Position numbers and translations under genes: made by a program. From assembly GCF_018324685.1 (NCBI RefSeq), contig NZ_AP023354.1, positions 496,001-560,000 on the forward strand: 64,000 nt of DNA. The letters are read 5' to 3'. Source of the stretch: Actinocatenispora sera. GTDB taxonomy: Bacteria > Actinomycetota > Actinomycetes > Mycobacteriales > Micromonosporaceae. Positions 1 through 9,043 of this stretch are shown here, one piece after another (positions within the stretch are counted from its first letter, which is position 1; every line of letters begins with the position of its first letter). Below the pieces are notes generated by a model. The model did no database searches. It was not told the DNA's origin and saw only the letters and a list, made by a program, of their open reading frames with translations.

Positions 1-120
1 TCGATCGCATGACTGTCGGTGCGACCGCCACGACTCCGTGATCCGCGTGGCCGCCAGCACGCGCGGCCAGGTGTCGTAGCCGAGCGCTACGGTCTGCCGG
101 TGCCAGGACAACGGTTCCGG

Positions 121-555
121 ATGGTGGTGGCGGTCTACGGGCTGCTGCGCGACGGCGATCGGGTGCTGCTGATGCGGCGGGCCGGGTCCGGCTACCACGA
201 CGGCGAGCTGTGCGTGCCGGCCGGCCACGTCGACGGCAACGAGGACGTGGCCAGCGCGCTGGCCCGCGAGCTGCGCGAGGAGCTGACGATCGCGGTCGAG
301 CCGGACGCGTGCCGGCTGGCCCTGGTCGCGCACCGCGCGCCGGAGACCGCCGGCGACCACGAGTACCTGGACCTGTTCTTCGAGGTCCCGCGCTGGGACG
401 GCACCCCGGCGATCGGTGAGCCGGCCAAGTGCGTCGAGCTGTGCTGGGCCGACGCGGCGGCACCGCCGGCCGACACGGTCGCCTACGTCGCCGCCGCGCT
501 GCGCGAGGTCGCCGCCGGCACCCCGCTCCTCCGCTACGGCTGGCCCCCCGACTGA
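121..555 (+). CDS. NUDIX hydrolase
   Basis: This 144-residue protein hydrolyses nucleoside-diphosphate-linked compounds; the exact substrate cannot be told. The NUDIX box reads GHVDGNE, seven residues, then RELREEL, so the metal-binding Glu residues are present, but Thr stands where the motif's second Gly is usual. The fold starts at once with MVVAVYGLLRDGDRVLLMRR, which is why I chose the ATG at 121 over GTG codons further upstream (open to about 19). The ribosome binding site is weak (AGGA about 12 bases upstream). It stands alone, converging on the signal peptidase gene. Family assignment is secure; substrate is unknown. Confidence 0.85.
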   Translation: MVVAVYGLLRDGDRVLLMRRAGSGYHDGELCVPAGHVDGNEDVASALARELREELTIAVEPDACRLALVAHRAPETAGDHEYLDLFFEVPRWDGTPAIGEPAKCVELCWADAAAPPADTVAYVAAALREVAAGTPLLRYGWPPD

Positions 556-649
556 GGCACCCTTGCCCGCCGCCTCGGCACTGGCCGGGGCTTGGTGGCG
601 CCGGCAGGCGGCCACGCCTCGGCGGAGCCCACCCGCCGACCGCGAGCCA

Positions 650-677
650 CGGGTCGCCGGGTCGCCGGGTCGCCGGG
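650..677. repeat. 9-bp tandem repeat beside the lepB stop
   Basis: Three head-to-tail copies of GTCGCCGGG end exactly where the lepB stop codon begins at 678. It is one of several short repeat tracts in this window that abut a stop codon. Confidence 0.8.
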
Positions 678-1370
678 CTAGTTGGCGGCGCGGGCGTCGG
701 GGACGGAGTCGAACGTCGAGGGTGCGGAGAGCCAGGTCATCCGGTTCAGCGGCCAGTAGGTGGCGAACGCGCGGCCGACCACCCTCGACTCCGGCACCGT
801 GGACAGCATCACGTTGTGGCTCTGCAGGTAGTGCTCGCGCGAGTCGGACGAGTTGGAGCGGTGGTCGCCCATCAGCCACAGCCGGCCCTTCGGCACGGTC
901 ACCGAGAACGGCGCCTCACTCGGCGGGTCCTGCACGCCCTGCGCGTTGTGGTAGATGTACGGCTCGTTGATGGCCCTGCCGTTGACGGTGATGCGTCCCT
1001 TGGCGTCGTCGTACGCCACCTTGTCGCCGCCGACGGCGATGACCCGCTTGATCCAGTCGCCGCCGTCGCCGGTCTCCTCGGCCCACTGGTGCGGGGCCTT
1101 GAACACCACGATGTCGCCGCGGTTCGGGTCGTGGAAGCGGTAGCCGAGCTTGTACACCAGGACCCGGTCGTGGATGTCGAGCGTGTGCTCCATCGAGCCG
1201 GACGGGATGTAGAACGACGCGGCGATGAAGGTGCGAACGCCGAAGGCGACCACGACGGCGACCACCACGAGGATGATCAGCTCGCGCAGCCAGGATCCGG
1301 AGCGCTTCGACCTGGCACGATCGGATCCGGCACGCTCGGACTCGGCGTGCTTCGACTCAGCGTTGGACAC
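678..1370 (-). CDS. lepB: Signal peptidase I
   Basis: This 230-residue type I signal peptidase removes signal peptides from exported proteins at the outer face of the membrane. One transmembrane segment spans about residues 28-50 after a basic N-terminus rich in Ser/Arg/Ala. The catalytic Ser is Ser59 in IPSGSM, and the general-base Lys is Lys108 in GDWIKRV. The GDHRSNSSDSR box near residue 170 is the conserved box E. The start is GTG at 1370, six bases after a TATTCT -10 element, which suggests a leaderless mRNA. It is monocistronic; the ABC operon behind it ends at a palindrome. Actinomycetes usually carry several paralogues, so this may not be the main enzyme. Confidence 0.95.
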   Translation of the reverse strand: MSNAESKHAESERAGSDRARSKRSGSWLRELIILVVVAVVVAFGVRTFIAASFYIPSGSMEHTLDIHDRVLVYKLGYRFHDPNRGDIVVFKAPHQWAEETGDGGDWIKRVIAVGGDKVAYDDAKGRITVNGRAINEPYIYHNAQGVQDPPSEAPFSVTVPKGRLWLMGDHRSNSSDSREHYLQSHNVMLSTVPESRVVGRAFATYWPLNRMTWLSAPSTFDSVPDARAAN

Positions 1371-1376
1371 GCTGGG

Positions 1377-1382
1377 AGAATA
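1377..1382 (-). promoter_or_regulatory. -10 element of lepB (leaderless)
   Basis: On the minus strand TATTCT is followed by six bases (CCCAGC) and then the GTG start of lepB, so transcription would begin at the start codon itself. No good -35 hexamer is visible 17-18 bases upstream. Confidence 0.45.
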
Positions 1383-1452
1383 CGGCAGCGACCCGACGTA
1401 GCCGCGACCGCCCGGCTGGGAGTTCCCTGTCAGTCTGGTCCAACCGCGTCCC

Positions 1453-1513
1453 GTCGATCATGGCGTCAGCGGCGCAGCAAGCGCTTGCCGCGTCAGCCGA
1501 CACCATGATCGAC
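1453..1513. terminator. Palindromic element after the ABC operon
   Basis: The 11-bp arms GTCGATCATGG (1453-1463) and CCATGATCGAC (1503-1513) are perfect inverted repeats. The interior holds the perfect palindrome GCAAGCGCTTGC (1477-1488). It lies just past the end of the last ABC ATPase gene (1530) and before lepB, so a terminator role is likely. It belongs to the same family as elements near 9.2, 18.7, 24.7 and 39.5 kb. Confidence 0.6.
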
Positions 1514-1529
1514 TCCGCTGGGCCGGGGG

Positions 1530-2564
1530 TCACGCGGACACCGCGACGACCTGGCGCTGCTCGGGGTAGAAGCAGGCGTGCAGCTGGGCGGTGTCGCCAT
1601 GATGCGCGAGTTCGGGGCGCTCGGTCCGGCACCGGTCGGTCGCGAACGGGCAGCGCGCCGCGAACAGGCAGCCGGCATCGGACTGCGTGTCGGCCAGCGG
1701 CTCGGTCGGCGTCAACCGGTCGGCCCCCGGTACCTCCAGCCCGTGCAGCACCGGGATCGCCGACAGCAGGCACTGGGTGTACGGGTGGACCGGGTTGGCG
1801 ATGATCGTCTCGGTCGGGCCGCGCTCGATGATCTCGCCCCGGTAGATCACGTACAGGTCGCCGTCGGCGCCGATGTAGCGGGCGGTCGCCACGTCGTGCG
1901 TGATGAACAGGACGCTGACCCCGACGGTCTCCCGCAGCTCGCGCAGCAGCCGCAGGATGCCCAGCCGCAGCGACACGTCGATCATCGACACCGCCTCGTC
2001 GGCGACCAGCGCCTCCGGGTCGACGGTCAGCGCCCGGGCGATGACGACGCGCTGGCGCATCCCGCCGGAAAGCTGGTGCGGGTATCGGGACAGCACGTAT
2101 TCCGGTTCCAGCCCGACCAGCGACAGCACCTCGCGCTGTCGCTTCGCGATCCACGACTTCGGCCGCCCGGTCTGCCTGGCGCGCAGGGTCAGCGGGTCGG
2201 TCAGGATCGCGTCGACCGTCCGGGTCGGGTTGAGCGCCGAGTACGGGTCCTGGTGGATCATCTGGATCCGCCGGAAGTACGGGTCGCGCTTGCGCTTGGG
2301 CAGCGAGGTCAGGTCGACGCCGTTGACCGACAGCGTGCCGGCGTCGTAGTCCTCCAGCCCGGCGAGGATGCGGCCGAGCGTGGTCTTGCCGCAGCCGGAC
2401 TCGCCGATGAACGAGGCCGCGCCGCCCGCCGGGATCTGGAAGTCGACCCCGCGCAGCGCCTGCACCGTCGAACCGGCCAGCACGTTGCCGCGCGCCTTGA
2501 ACGTCTTGACGATGCCGCGACCCTGGATGCCGCCACCGCCACTGTCCACTGTGGAAGCACTCAT
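1530..2564 (-). CDS. Dpp/Opp-type ABC transporter ATPase (OppF-like)
   Basis: This 344-residue cytoplasmic ATPase powers the importer encoded upstream. Walker A is GESGCGKT at residues 54-61, the Q-loop is near QMIHQDP, the ABC signature LSGGMRQ is at about 165-171, and Walker B reads LVADEAVSMID near 187-197 in place of the usual DEPVSALD. The C-terminus carries the oligopeptide-transporter Cys motif CLFAARCPFATDRC. It is the last gene of the operon running from 9007 down to 1530, 72 bases after the partner ATPase gene. The variant Walker B resembles what I recall from sugar-oligomer members of this family, which is only a weak hint of substrate. Confidence 0.93.
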   Translation of the reverse strand: MSASTVDSGGGGIQGRGIVKTFKARGNVLAGSTVQALRGVDFQIPAGGAASFIGESGCGKTTLGRILAGLEDYDAGTLSVNGVDLTSLPKRKRDPYFRRIQMIHQDPYSALNPTRTVDAILTDPLTLRARQTGRPKSWIAKRQREVLSLVGLEPEYVLSRYPHQLSGGMRQRVVIARALTVDPEALVADEAVSMIDVSLRLGILRLLRELRETVGVSVLFITHDVATARYIGADGDLYVIYRGEIIERGPTETIIANPVHPYTQCLLSAIPVLHGLEVPGADRLTPTEPLADTQSDAGCLFAARCPFATDRCRTERPELAHHGDTAQLHACFYPEQRQVVAVSA

Positions 2565-2636
2565 CGAACTTCCCCTTCGCCGGAAGCCCGACGAGGCTGG
2601 ACAGGCAACACTCCTGCTTCGCTCGCCGACGCTCGC

Positions 2637-3704
2637 TCATCGGTTCTCCTCCGCCGCCTCGGGCGCGGCCTCGACCGGCAGCCCGGCCGCCACCGGGTGG
2701 CAGGCGACCAGCCGGCCGGGGGCGATCTCGCTCGCCGACGGATCGGTGGTCTCGCAGTCCTCCCGCGGATCCGCGGCGTAGCGCGCGCACCGCTCCCGGA
2801 ACACGCAGCCCTGCTTCGGGATCGTGCCCAGCGTCGGCGGCCGGCCGGGCAGCGGCTGCGCCACCTCCGGATCGCCCGTCAGCCGCGGGATCGCGTTGAT
2901 CAGGCCCCGGGTGTACGGGTGCTTCGGGTTCTTCAGCACCTCGGTGGTCGGGCCCTGCTCCACCAGCCGCCCACCGTACATCACGGCCACCCGGTCGGCG
3001 ACCTCCGCGACCACGCCGATGTCGTGCGTGACCACCAGCGTGGTCAGCCCGCGCTCGGCATGCACGTCCCGGATGATCGACAGGATGTTCGATTGCGAGA
3101 TCATGTCCAGCGCGGTCGTCGGCTCGTCGAGCACCAGCAGGTGCGCGTTGAGCACCAGCGCCAGCATGATGCCCACCCGCTGCCGCATCCCGCCGGACAG
3201 CTCGTGCTGGTACGAGTCGAGCACCCGGTCGCCGGACAGCCCCATCCGGGACAGCAGGTCCTTCGCCTGGCGTACCAGGGCGCGCTTGTCCTCGACGTGG
3301 TGCGAGCGGGCCAGGTCCAGCAGCTGCTTACCGACCGTCTTCAGCGGGTTGAGCGAGTTCTGCGCGGCCTGGAAGACGTAGCCGATCTCGCCGCCGCGCG
3401 CCTCCCGCAGTTGCCTGCCGGCCAACGACACTACGTCGCCAAGGCCGTCGATCTCGATCGAGCCGCCGGTGATCCGGCCCGGCTTCTGTACCGCGTTGAG
3501 CATGGCCAGCGCCATCGTCGACTTGCCCGAGCCCGATTCCCCGACCAGGCCGGTGATCGAGCCCGGCGCGAGGTCCAGGTTGATCCTCGACACCGCCGGC
3601 AGCTCGCCGGCCGGCGTCCGGTACGCCACGGTCAGGTCCGCGATCCGTACCGCCGGGCCGACCTTCTTGCCGTCCACTTCGGACGGTTGGGTGACCGCCG
3701 TCAT
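2637..3704 (-). CDS. Dpp/Opp-type ABC transporter ATPase (OppD-like)
   Basis: This 355-residue ATPase is the second motor subunit. Walker A is GESGSGKS (55-62), the signature is LSGGMRQR (about 169-176), Walker B is VLDEPTTALD (191-200), and the C-terminal Cys motif is CVFRERCARYAADPREDC. I set the start at the ATG at 3704, which overlaps the permease stop as ATGA; the frame stays open upstream, but that stretch is the shadow of the permease gene. The pair with the 1530-2564 ATPase is the usual heterodimer of this transporter class. Confidence 0.93.
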   Translation of the reverse strand: MTAVTQPSEVDGKKVGPAVRIADLTVAYRTPAGELPAVSRINLDLAPGSITGLVGESGSGKSTMALAMLNAVQKPGRITGGSIEIDGLGDVVSLAGRQLREARGGEIGYVFQAAQNSLNPLKTVGKQLLDLARSHHVEDKRALVRQAKDLLSRMGLSGDRVLDSYQHELSGGMRQRVGIMLALVLNAHLLVLDEPTTALDMISQSNILSIIRDVHAERGLTTLVVTHDIGVVAEVADRVAVMYGGRLVEQGPTTEVLKNPKHPYTRGLINAIPRLTGDPEVAQPLPGRPPTLGTIPKQGCVFRERCARYAADPREDCETTDPSASEIAPGRLVACHPVAAGLPVEAAPEAAEENR

Positions 3705-4612
3705 CAGTCCTCCCGCAGCCGGGGGTTGAACACCTCGTCCAGCGCGTCGACCAGCAGCACGACGCCCAGCGTCAGCAGCAGGATCGACACCAGCGGCGCC
3801 ATCAGGTACCCCAGTCCGGCGCCGGTCTGCGTCACCCCGTTGGTGACCGCGAGCTGGATCATCACGCCCCAGTTGTTCGACGTGAACGGGAGCACGCCCA
3901 GGTAGAACAGACCGACCTGGGAGTAGATGAACGTGGTCACGCCGATCAGCAGGTTCATCGCCACGTACGGGGCGATGTTCGGCAGCAGCTCGCGGGTGAC
4001 GATGTGCCGGGTCGGCATGCCCAGCCCGCGCGCCGCCTCGACGAATCCCCGCTCCCGCAGGGAAAGCGTCGCCGACCGGACCGAGCGGGCCAGGCCGCCC
4101 CAGCCGGTGATCCCCAGTACCAGGCCCATCTGCAGTGCGGAGGAGAACTTCCACACCGTGGACAGCACCAGCAGCAGCGGGAACCCGGGAATGGTCAGCA
4201 CGAAGTCGGTGATGCGCATCAACACCGAGTCGGGCGCGCCGCGCCGGTAGCCCGCGTACAGGCCGAACGCGGTACCGATGAGCACCGTGATCAGCGCCGC
4301 GAACGCCGCGGCGACCAGCACGTAGCGGGTACCGGTGATCAACAGCGCGAGCACGTCGGTGCCCTCGAAGTCGGTACCGAGCAGGTGTGACGCGCTCGGC
4401 CCGGCGAGGATCTGGTCGCTGTCTCGCGGCAGGTTGTCCGGGTACAGCCACGGGCCGACGATGCCGGTCAGGACGAACAGCGCCACGATCGCGGCACCGA
4501 CCATCCGGCTCGGCTTGCGCTTGAGCACCTTCCACAGGTTGCGCCAGAACCCGGTCCGCCGGGCCGGGACCACCGCAGGCCCCGACACCGGCAGATCAAC
4601 GGTCGTACTCAT
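3704..4612 (-). CDS. Dpp/Opp-type ABC transporter permease (DppC-like)
   Basis: This 302-residue integral membrane protein forms half of the import channel. The N-terminal tail runs to about residue 35, followed by a first membrane helix (VGAAIVALFVLTGIVGPWLY). A large periplasmic loop and a BPD_transp_1 core follow, with the EAA-like loop EAARGLGMPTRHI that contacts the ATPases. ATGA overlaps on both sides (with 2637-3704 and 4609-5610) show translational coupling. The DppC family is certain; the substrate is not readable from the permease. Confidence 0.93.
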   Translation of the reverse strand: MSTTVDLPVSGPAVVPARRTGFWRNLWKVLKRKPSRMVGAAIVALFVLTGIVGPWLYPDNLPRDSDQILAGPSASHLLGTDFEGTDVLALLITGTRYVLVAAAFAALITVLIGTAFGLYAGYRRGAPDSVLMRITDFVLTIPGFPLLLVLSTVWKFSSALQMGLVLGITGWGGLARSVRSATLSLRERGFVEAARGLGMPTRHIVTRELLPNIAPYVAMNLLIGVTTFIYSQVGLFYLGVLPFTSNNWGVMIQLAVTNGVTQTGAGLGYLMAPLVSILLLTLGVVLLVDALDEVFNPRLRED

Positions 4613-5610
4613 GTCGCTCCTCCGTGCCGCACCCGGGGGTCGATCGCGCTGTACAGCAGGTCGGCGGCGATGTTCGCGAGGATCACCGCGCCGGTGATCA
4701 GCAGGAACGCCCCGGACATCTCCGAGTAGTCACGGGCGCCGATGCTGTCGATCAGCATCGCGCCCATGCCCGGATAGTTGAACGCGTGCTCGATGAACAC
4801 CGCGCCGCCGATCATGAAGCCGAGCGACAGCGCGAGCACGGTGAACAGCGGCAGCAGCGCGTTGCGCGCCACGTACCGGAAGATGATCGAGGGTTTGATG
4901 CCGCGTAGCTCCGACGCCAGGATGAAGTCGTCCCCGAGCACCGACACCACGCTCGACTTCATCGTCAGCAGGTAGCCGCCGAAGCTGGACAGCGCGAACG
5001 CCGCCGCCGGAAGCACCGCATGACTGATGATCGAGGCGAGGTACGGGCCGTTGAAGCCGGGGTCGATCAGCCCGTTCACCGGGCCGGTCGAGAACAGCTT
5101 GAACTTCACCGTCAGGAACGTCACCAGCACCAGGGCCATCACGTACTGCGGGATGCCGTGCAGCAGCGACCCGATCAGCGACAGGATGCTGCCGACGTGA
5201 CCCTCGCGCTTCATCGCGGCGATCACGCCCAGCACCACGCCGATCACGAAGCTCAGCAGGGTACCGGCGAGTACCAGACCGATCGTCCACTTCGCCGCGC
5301 CGAGCACCTCGGTGGTCACCGAGACACCCTGCGCGGACACCGACTGGCCGAGGTCGAAGTGCAGCAACTTCCACAGGTAGTCGCCGTACTGCGAGATCCA
5401 GGAACCGTGCGGCACGAACCCGTACGTCACCTGCACCTGGGCGCGCGCCTGTTCGGCGGACACGCCCTGCGCGAGCAGCTTCTCGTACTGGGTCTGCACC
5501 GGGTCCCCGGGCATCAGCCGGACCAGCACGAACGTGAACGTCGTGACGACCCAGATCATGACGATCCCGCGGACCACATGGCCCGCGAGACGCCGGAGGA
5601 ACGCAAGCAC
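4609..5610 (-). CDS. Dpp/Opp-type ABC transporter permease (DppB-like)
   Basis: This 333-residue permease is the first of the two membrane subunits. It shows the family N-terminus (a membrane helix, then LVRLMPGDPVQ), a long extracytoplasmic segment, and five more helices with the coupling loop ELRGIKPSIIFRYVARNAL. It begins seven bases after the stop of the binding-protein gene and overlaps the next permease gene by four bases. Confidence 0.93.
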   Translation of the reverse strand: MLAFLRRLAGHVVRGIVMIWVVTTFTFVLVRLMPGDPVQTQYEKLLAQGVSAEQARAQVQVTYGFVPHGSWISQYGDYLWKLLHFDLGQSVSAQGVSVTTEVLGAAKWTIGLVLAGTLLSFVIGVVLGVIAAMKREGHVGSILSLIGSLLHGIPQYVMALVLVTFLTVKFKLFSTGPVNGLIDPGFNGPYLASIISHAVLPAAAFALSSFGGYLLTMKSSVVSVLGDDFILASELRGIKPSIIFRYVARNALLPLFTVLALSLGFMIGGAVFIEHAFNYPGMGAMLIDSIGARDYSEMSGAFLLITGAVILANIAADLLYSAIDPRVRHGGAT

Positions 5611-5617
5611 GCCGACC

Positions 5618-7435
5618 CTACTTCTTCTTGATGTAGCCGAGCTGCATCCACGTACCCGGGTGCAGCCGCAGCACGTCGGAGTCGTCCTTCGGGAAGCTGG
5701 TGAACCGGGACTCGTTCACGAACTGGATGTTGGTGTAGTCCCAGATCTGGATCGCCGGCAGCTGGTCGTTGCTGTACGCGGCGAGCTTCGCGATGATCTC
5801 CTTCTGCTGCGCCTCGTTCGCCTGGGCCAGCTTGTTGGTCAGCTCACCCGGGTTGATCGTGCCGAGGCCGGGGATCGTCGCCTTCTCCGCGCCACCCATC
5901 CAGTTGCCGTTCTTGCCCGGCGCCGAGTGCTGCACGTTGGCGCCGAACTGGTTCCAGCCGTTCGACGGGCCGTACAGCCGGGCGTAGGCGTTGTAGGTCG
6001 AGGGGCCGAGCGCGATCAGCCAGAAGCCCAGCTGGTACTTGCCCTCGGCGATCTCCGACAGGTACGTCGCGTAGTCCGCGGAGGTCTTCACCTCGGTCTT
6101 GATGCCGGCGTCGGTCAGCTGGCTGGAGATCGACTTGCCGCCGGCGACCCAGTCCGAGAACCCGTTCGGCACCTGCAGCTGCAGGGTGAAGGGCTTGCCG
6201 TTGGCCTGGATCCACTGGCCGCCCTTCTTGGACATGCCGGCCTTCTTCAGCTCCGCCTCGGCCTTCGCGGCGTCGTGCGGGTACTGGTTGAGCTTGTCCA
6301 CCGCGTCCTGTCCGATCCACGCGTTCGCGGCGTCGGAGATCAGGCCGGTGGTGGTCTGCGACGGCGTACCGCCGACCGACTCACCGATCTTGGTGGTCAG
6401 CTTCCGGTCGATCAGGTACGCCAGGGCGCGCCGGACGTGCACGTTGTCCAGCGGCTTGACCGACTGGTTGAACGCCAGCGCGGCGGCCACCGGGCTGAAC
6501 CCGGAGATCATCTTGTTGCCCTGCTTGGCCAGGATCTTCTTGCGCACGTTGGCCGGCGTGGCGGTGTAGATCGCGGCGTCCAGCTCGCCGGCGATCAGGT
6601 AGTTCCAGATCTGCTCGTTGCCCGAGTAGTTCTTCAGCACGACCTTGCTCGGGGCGATCTTGTCGGCGGCGAAGAAGTGCTCGTTCTTGACCAGCACCGC
6701 CTCACCGGGGTTCACCCGCTGCAGCACGAACGGGCCGGCCGACACGTCCTTCTTCGGGCCGAACTCCACCAGCTTCTTGCCCAGCGCCTGGATCTTGCCC
6801 TGCGCCGCGGTCTGGTCCTTCTTCGCCGCCTTCGGGTCGGTGGCGGTCTTGATCAGGTCCCAGATGTTGTCCGGCATCTGCGGGCCGAACACCGACTTCG
6901 GGATCACGTACATGCTCAGCACGTTGCGCAGGAACGAGTTGTTCGACGAACCCGGCGCCTGGTCGAACTCGATGGTGTGCGCGTCGATCACGGTGACCGC
7001 GCCGACGCCGCCGGCCGCACCCGGCGACACGGCGAACGCGCCGCCGCCCTGGCTGAACGACACCGCGGCCGAGGCCTTCACGTCGTCCGCGGTGACCGGC
7101 TTGCCGTCCGACCACTTCGCGTCCGGCTGCAGCTTGACGGTCAGCTTCAGGTGGTCCGGCGTCTCGGTCCAGCTGGCCGCGAGGCCCGGGTAGAAGGCGT
7201 TCGCGTCGGTCAGCGAGTTCTTCGGCCAGCCGAGCTGCATCGCGTTGTAGCCCGGGAACGAGTTCGTCTTCTGGTTGTACGGGTTGATCGGCGCGTTCGC
7301 GTCGATCTCGGTCTGGATCGCGGTGAACACGCCCGCCGACGACGACGAGTCGCTCGAGTCGGTGCAGCCGGCCGTACCCAGCACGGCGGCGAAGCCGCCG
7401 GCCGCGGTGAGACCCGCGAAGGCCCTTCTCTTCAT
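5618..7435 (-). CDS. Dpp/Opp-type substrate-binding lipoprotein
   Basis: This 605-residue extracellular SBP_bac_5-family protein captures the transported compound. The N-terminus MKRRAFAGLT with lipobox LGTAGC (Cys24) marks a lipoprotein, and the twin Arg before a Phe suggests Tat export. A Ser/Asp linker (residues 25-34) precedes the two-lobed domain, which carries family stretches such as FNQSVKPLDNVHVRRALAYLIDR. The length is somewhat above the usual 500-550. It sits 51 bases after the GH3 gene and heads the transporter genes. The family binds peptides but also sugar oligomers; with NagZ upstream, a muropeptide or chito-oligosaccharide ligand is my inference. Confidence 0.92.
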   Translation of the reverse strand: MKRRAFAGLTAAGGFAAVLGTAGCTDSSDSSSSAGVFTAIQTEIDANAPINPYNQKTNSFPGYNAMQLGWPKNSLTDANAFYPGLAASWTETPDHLKLTVKLQPDAKWSDGKPVTADDVKASAAVSFSQGGGAFAVSPGAAGGVGAVTVIDAHTIEFDQAPGSSNNSFLRNVLSMYVIPKSVFGPQMPDNIWDLIKTATDPKAAKKDQTAAQGKIQALGKKLVEFGPKKDVSAGPFVLQRVNPGEAVLVKNEHFFAADKIAPSKVVLKNYSGNEQIWNYLIAGELDAAIYTATPANVRKKILAKQGNKMISGFSPVAAALAFNQSVKPLDNVHVRRALAYLIDRKLTTKIGESVGGTPSQTTTGLISDAANAWIGQDAVDKLNQYPHDAAKAEAELKKAGMSKKGGQWIQANGKPFTLQLQVPNGFSDWVAGGKSISSQLTDAGIKTEVKTSADYATYLSEIAEGKYQLGFWLIALGPSTYNAYARLYGPSNGWNQFGANVQHSAPGKNGNWMGGAEKATIPGLGTINPGELTNKLAQANEAQQKEIIAKLAAYSNDQLPAIQIWDYTNIQFVNESRFTSFPKDDSDVLRLHPGTWMQLGYIKKK

Positions 7436-7486
7436 CTCTTCTCCTGGGGGAACGGGGGGAACGAGCCACGTGAGGTGCAGGTAGGG

Positions 7487-9007
7487 CTACCGGCGCGCGC
7501 CGACCAGCAGGTCGGCCGCGGCGGAGAGGTTGACCCGGGCGCCACCCCGGGTACCGAGGTATCTCCCGGCCGCGAGCGACCGATCGGCACCGGTACCGAT
7601 GCCGACCACCACCGCATCCGGCCTGGTGGCGAGCACCGTACCCAGCCGCTGCCGGGTGGTGGGCACCCGGTGCGCGTCCCGGACCACGACGACCAGCGGT
7701 CTTCCGGTCGCGGCGGCCAGCGCGTCGGACAGTGCGCGGTCCGCGTTGTCCCCCGGCATGCCGGTATCGCCGGCTGCCGGGGCGGCCGTTCGGCCGAGCC
7801 TGTGATTCGGCCCACCATCGGGGTGACCCGCCCGGCCCGCCGGGGCGGCATCCGGCGCCAGCCGGGTACCGGTGACGCGCGGGTCGCGCGCGTTCAGCAT
7901 GGCGAGCAGGCTACCGGCGGTGAGTTCGATGCCCTGCCGCGGCGGGCTGAGCTCCAGCACGTACGGCGCGGCGTCCAGCCGGCCGATCCCGGGGTCGGCG
8001 ACCAGCGCACCGCGCGCCGCGGCGGCCATCTCGGCCGTCGTCGCCGCCGCGGTCGGCTCACCCGGTACCGGCCCGGCCAGCGCGCGCACCCGCGCGAGGG
8101 CCTGCGCGACCCGCTCCGGCGACAGCGCGGGATGGCCGACCAGGTGGTCGCGCACCTCGCGCTGCAGCCGGAAGTCGCCGGTCATGCAGACCAGGTCCGC
8201 GCCGGCGGCGAGCGCCTGCGCGGCGCCCTCGGCGACACCGACGCCGCCGGCGATCGCCGACATCGTCATCGAGTCGGTGACCACCGCACCGCCGAAACCC
8301 AGCTCGTCGCGCAGCAGCCCGGTCAGTACCGCCCGGCTCAGCGTCGCCGGCCCGTCGCACAGGCCCGGGTAGACCACGTGCGCGGTCAGTACGGCCCGGA
8401 CGCCGGCGGCGATCGCCGCGCGGAACGGTACGAGGTGCGGTTCGAGGTCACCGGTGACGGTCGGCAGCGCCAGGTGCGAGTCGACGGCGGTGTCGCCGTG
8501 CCCGGGGAAGTGCTTGGCGCAGGCGGCGACGCCGGTCGACTGCAGCCCGGTCAGGTACGCGACGACGTGCGCGGCGACCCGGTCGGGGTCGGCGCCGAAC
8601 GAGCGGGTACCGATGATCGGGTTGTCCGGGTTGGTGTTGACGTCGGCGACCGGCGCGAGGTTGAGGTTGATGCCCAGCGCGGCGAGCTCGGCGCCGATCG
8701 CGGCACCGACCCGGGCGGTCAGCGCCGTGTCGTCGACCGCACCGAGCGCGAGATTGCCCGGATGCGGCGCGCCGGTCGCCGCGTGCAGCCGGGTGACGTC
8801 GCCACCCTCCTCGTCCACCGCGACGACGACGTCCTCGCCGGCGGAACGGATGTCGGCCACGAGTTCACCGAGCTGGTCGCGGTCGGCGATGTTGCCGGCG
8901 AACAGCACGACGCCGCCGAGTCCGTCGGCGAGCCAGTCGCGCAGTGGACTCGGCAGCGTGTAGCCGTGCATGCCGACGAGCAGGCAGCGGTCAACGGTGC
9001 TGGTCAC
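7487..9007 (-). CDS. nagZ: Glycoside hydrolase family 3, NagZ-like beta-N-acetylhexosaminidase
   Basis: This roughly 506-residue enzyme removes terminal N-acetylglucosamine from imported glycans or muropeptides in the cytoplasm; no signal peptide is seen. The NagZ hallmark KHFPGHGDT (about residues 165-173) supplies the acid/base His, and the nucleophile is the Asp in VVTDSMTMSAI (about 245). The C-terminal third (after about 340) is an extra domain not found in minimal NagZ. I prefer GTG at 9007, with GAGG nine bases upstream; ATG at 9016 and GTG at 9058 are in frame. It is the first gene of the ABC operon, so uptake and cleavage are probably co-expressed. Confidence 0.88.
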   Translation of the reverse strand: MTSTVDRCLLVGMHGYTLPSPLRDWLADGLGGVVLFAGNIADRDQLGELVADIRSAGEDVVVAVDEEGGDVTRLHAATGAPHPGNLALGAVDDTALTARVGAAIGAELAALGINLNLAPVADVNTNPDNPIIGTRSFGADPDRVAAHVVAYLTGLQSTGVAACAKHFPGHGDTAVDSHLALPTVTGDLEPHLVPFRAAIAAGVRAVLTAHVVYPGLCDGPATLSRAVLTGLLRDELGFGGAVVTDSMTMSAIAGGVGVAEGAAQALAAGADLVCMTGDFRLQREVRDHLVGHPALSPERVAQALARVRALAGPVPGEPTAAATTAEMAAAARGALVADPGIGRLDAAPYVLELSPPRQGIELTAGSLLAMLNARDPRVTGTRLAPDAAPAGRAGHPDGGPNHRLGRTAAPAAGDTGMPGDNADRALSDALAAATGRPLVVVVRDAHRVPTTRQRLGTVLATRPDAVVVGIGTGADRSLAAGRYLGTRGGARVNLSAAADLLVGARR

Positions 9008-9030
9008 GCAGAGCATCCTCGCATCCGTCG

Positions 9031-9036
9031 TAAGCT
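9031..9036 (+). promoter_or_regulatory. -10 element of the small ORF (leaderless)
   Basis: TAAGCT fits TAnnnT and is followed by seven bases and then the ATG at 9044. It lies within the nagZ promoter region, so it could instead be part of a divergent control region. Confidence 0.35.
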
Positions 9037-9043
9037 TTGGCCC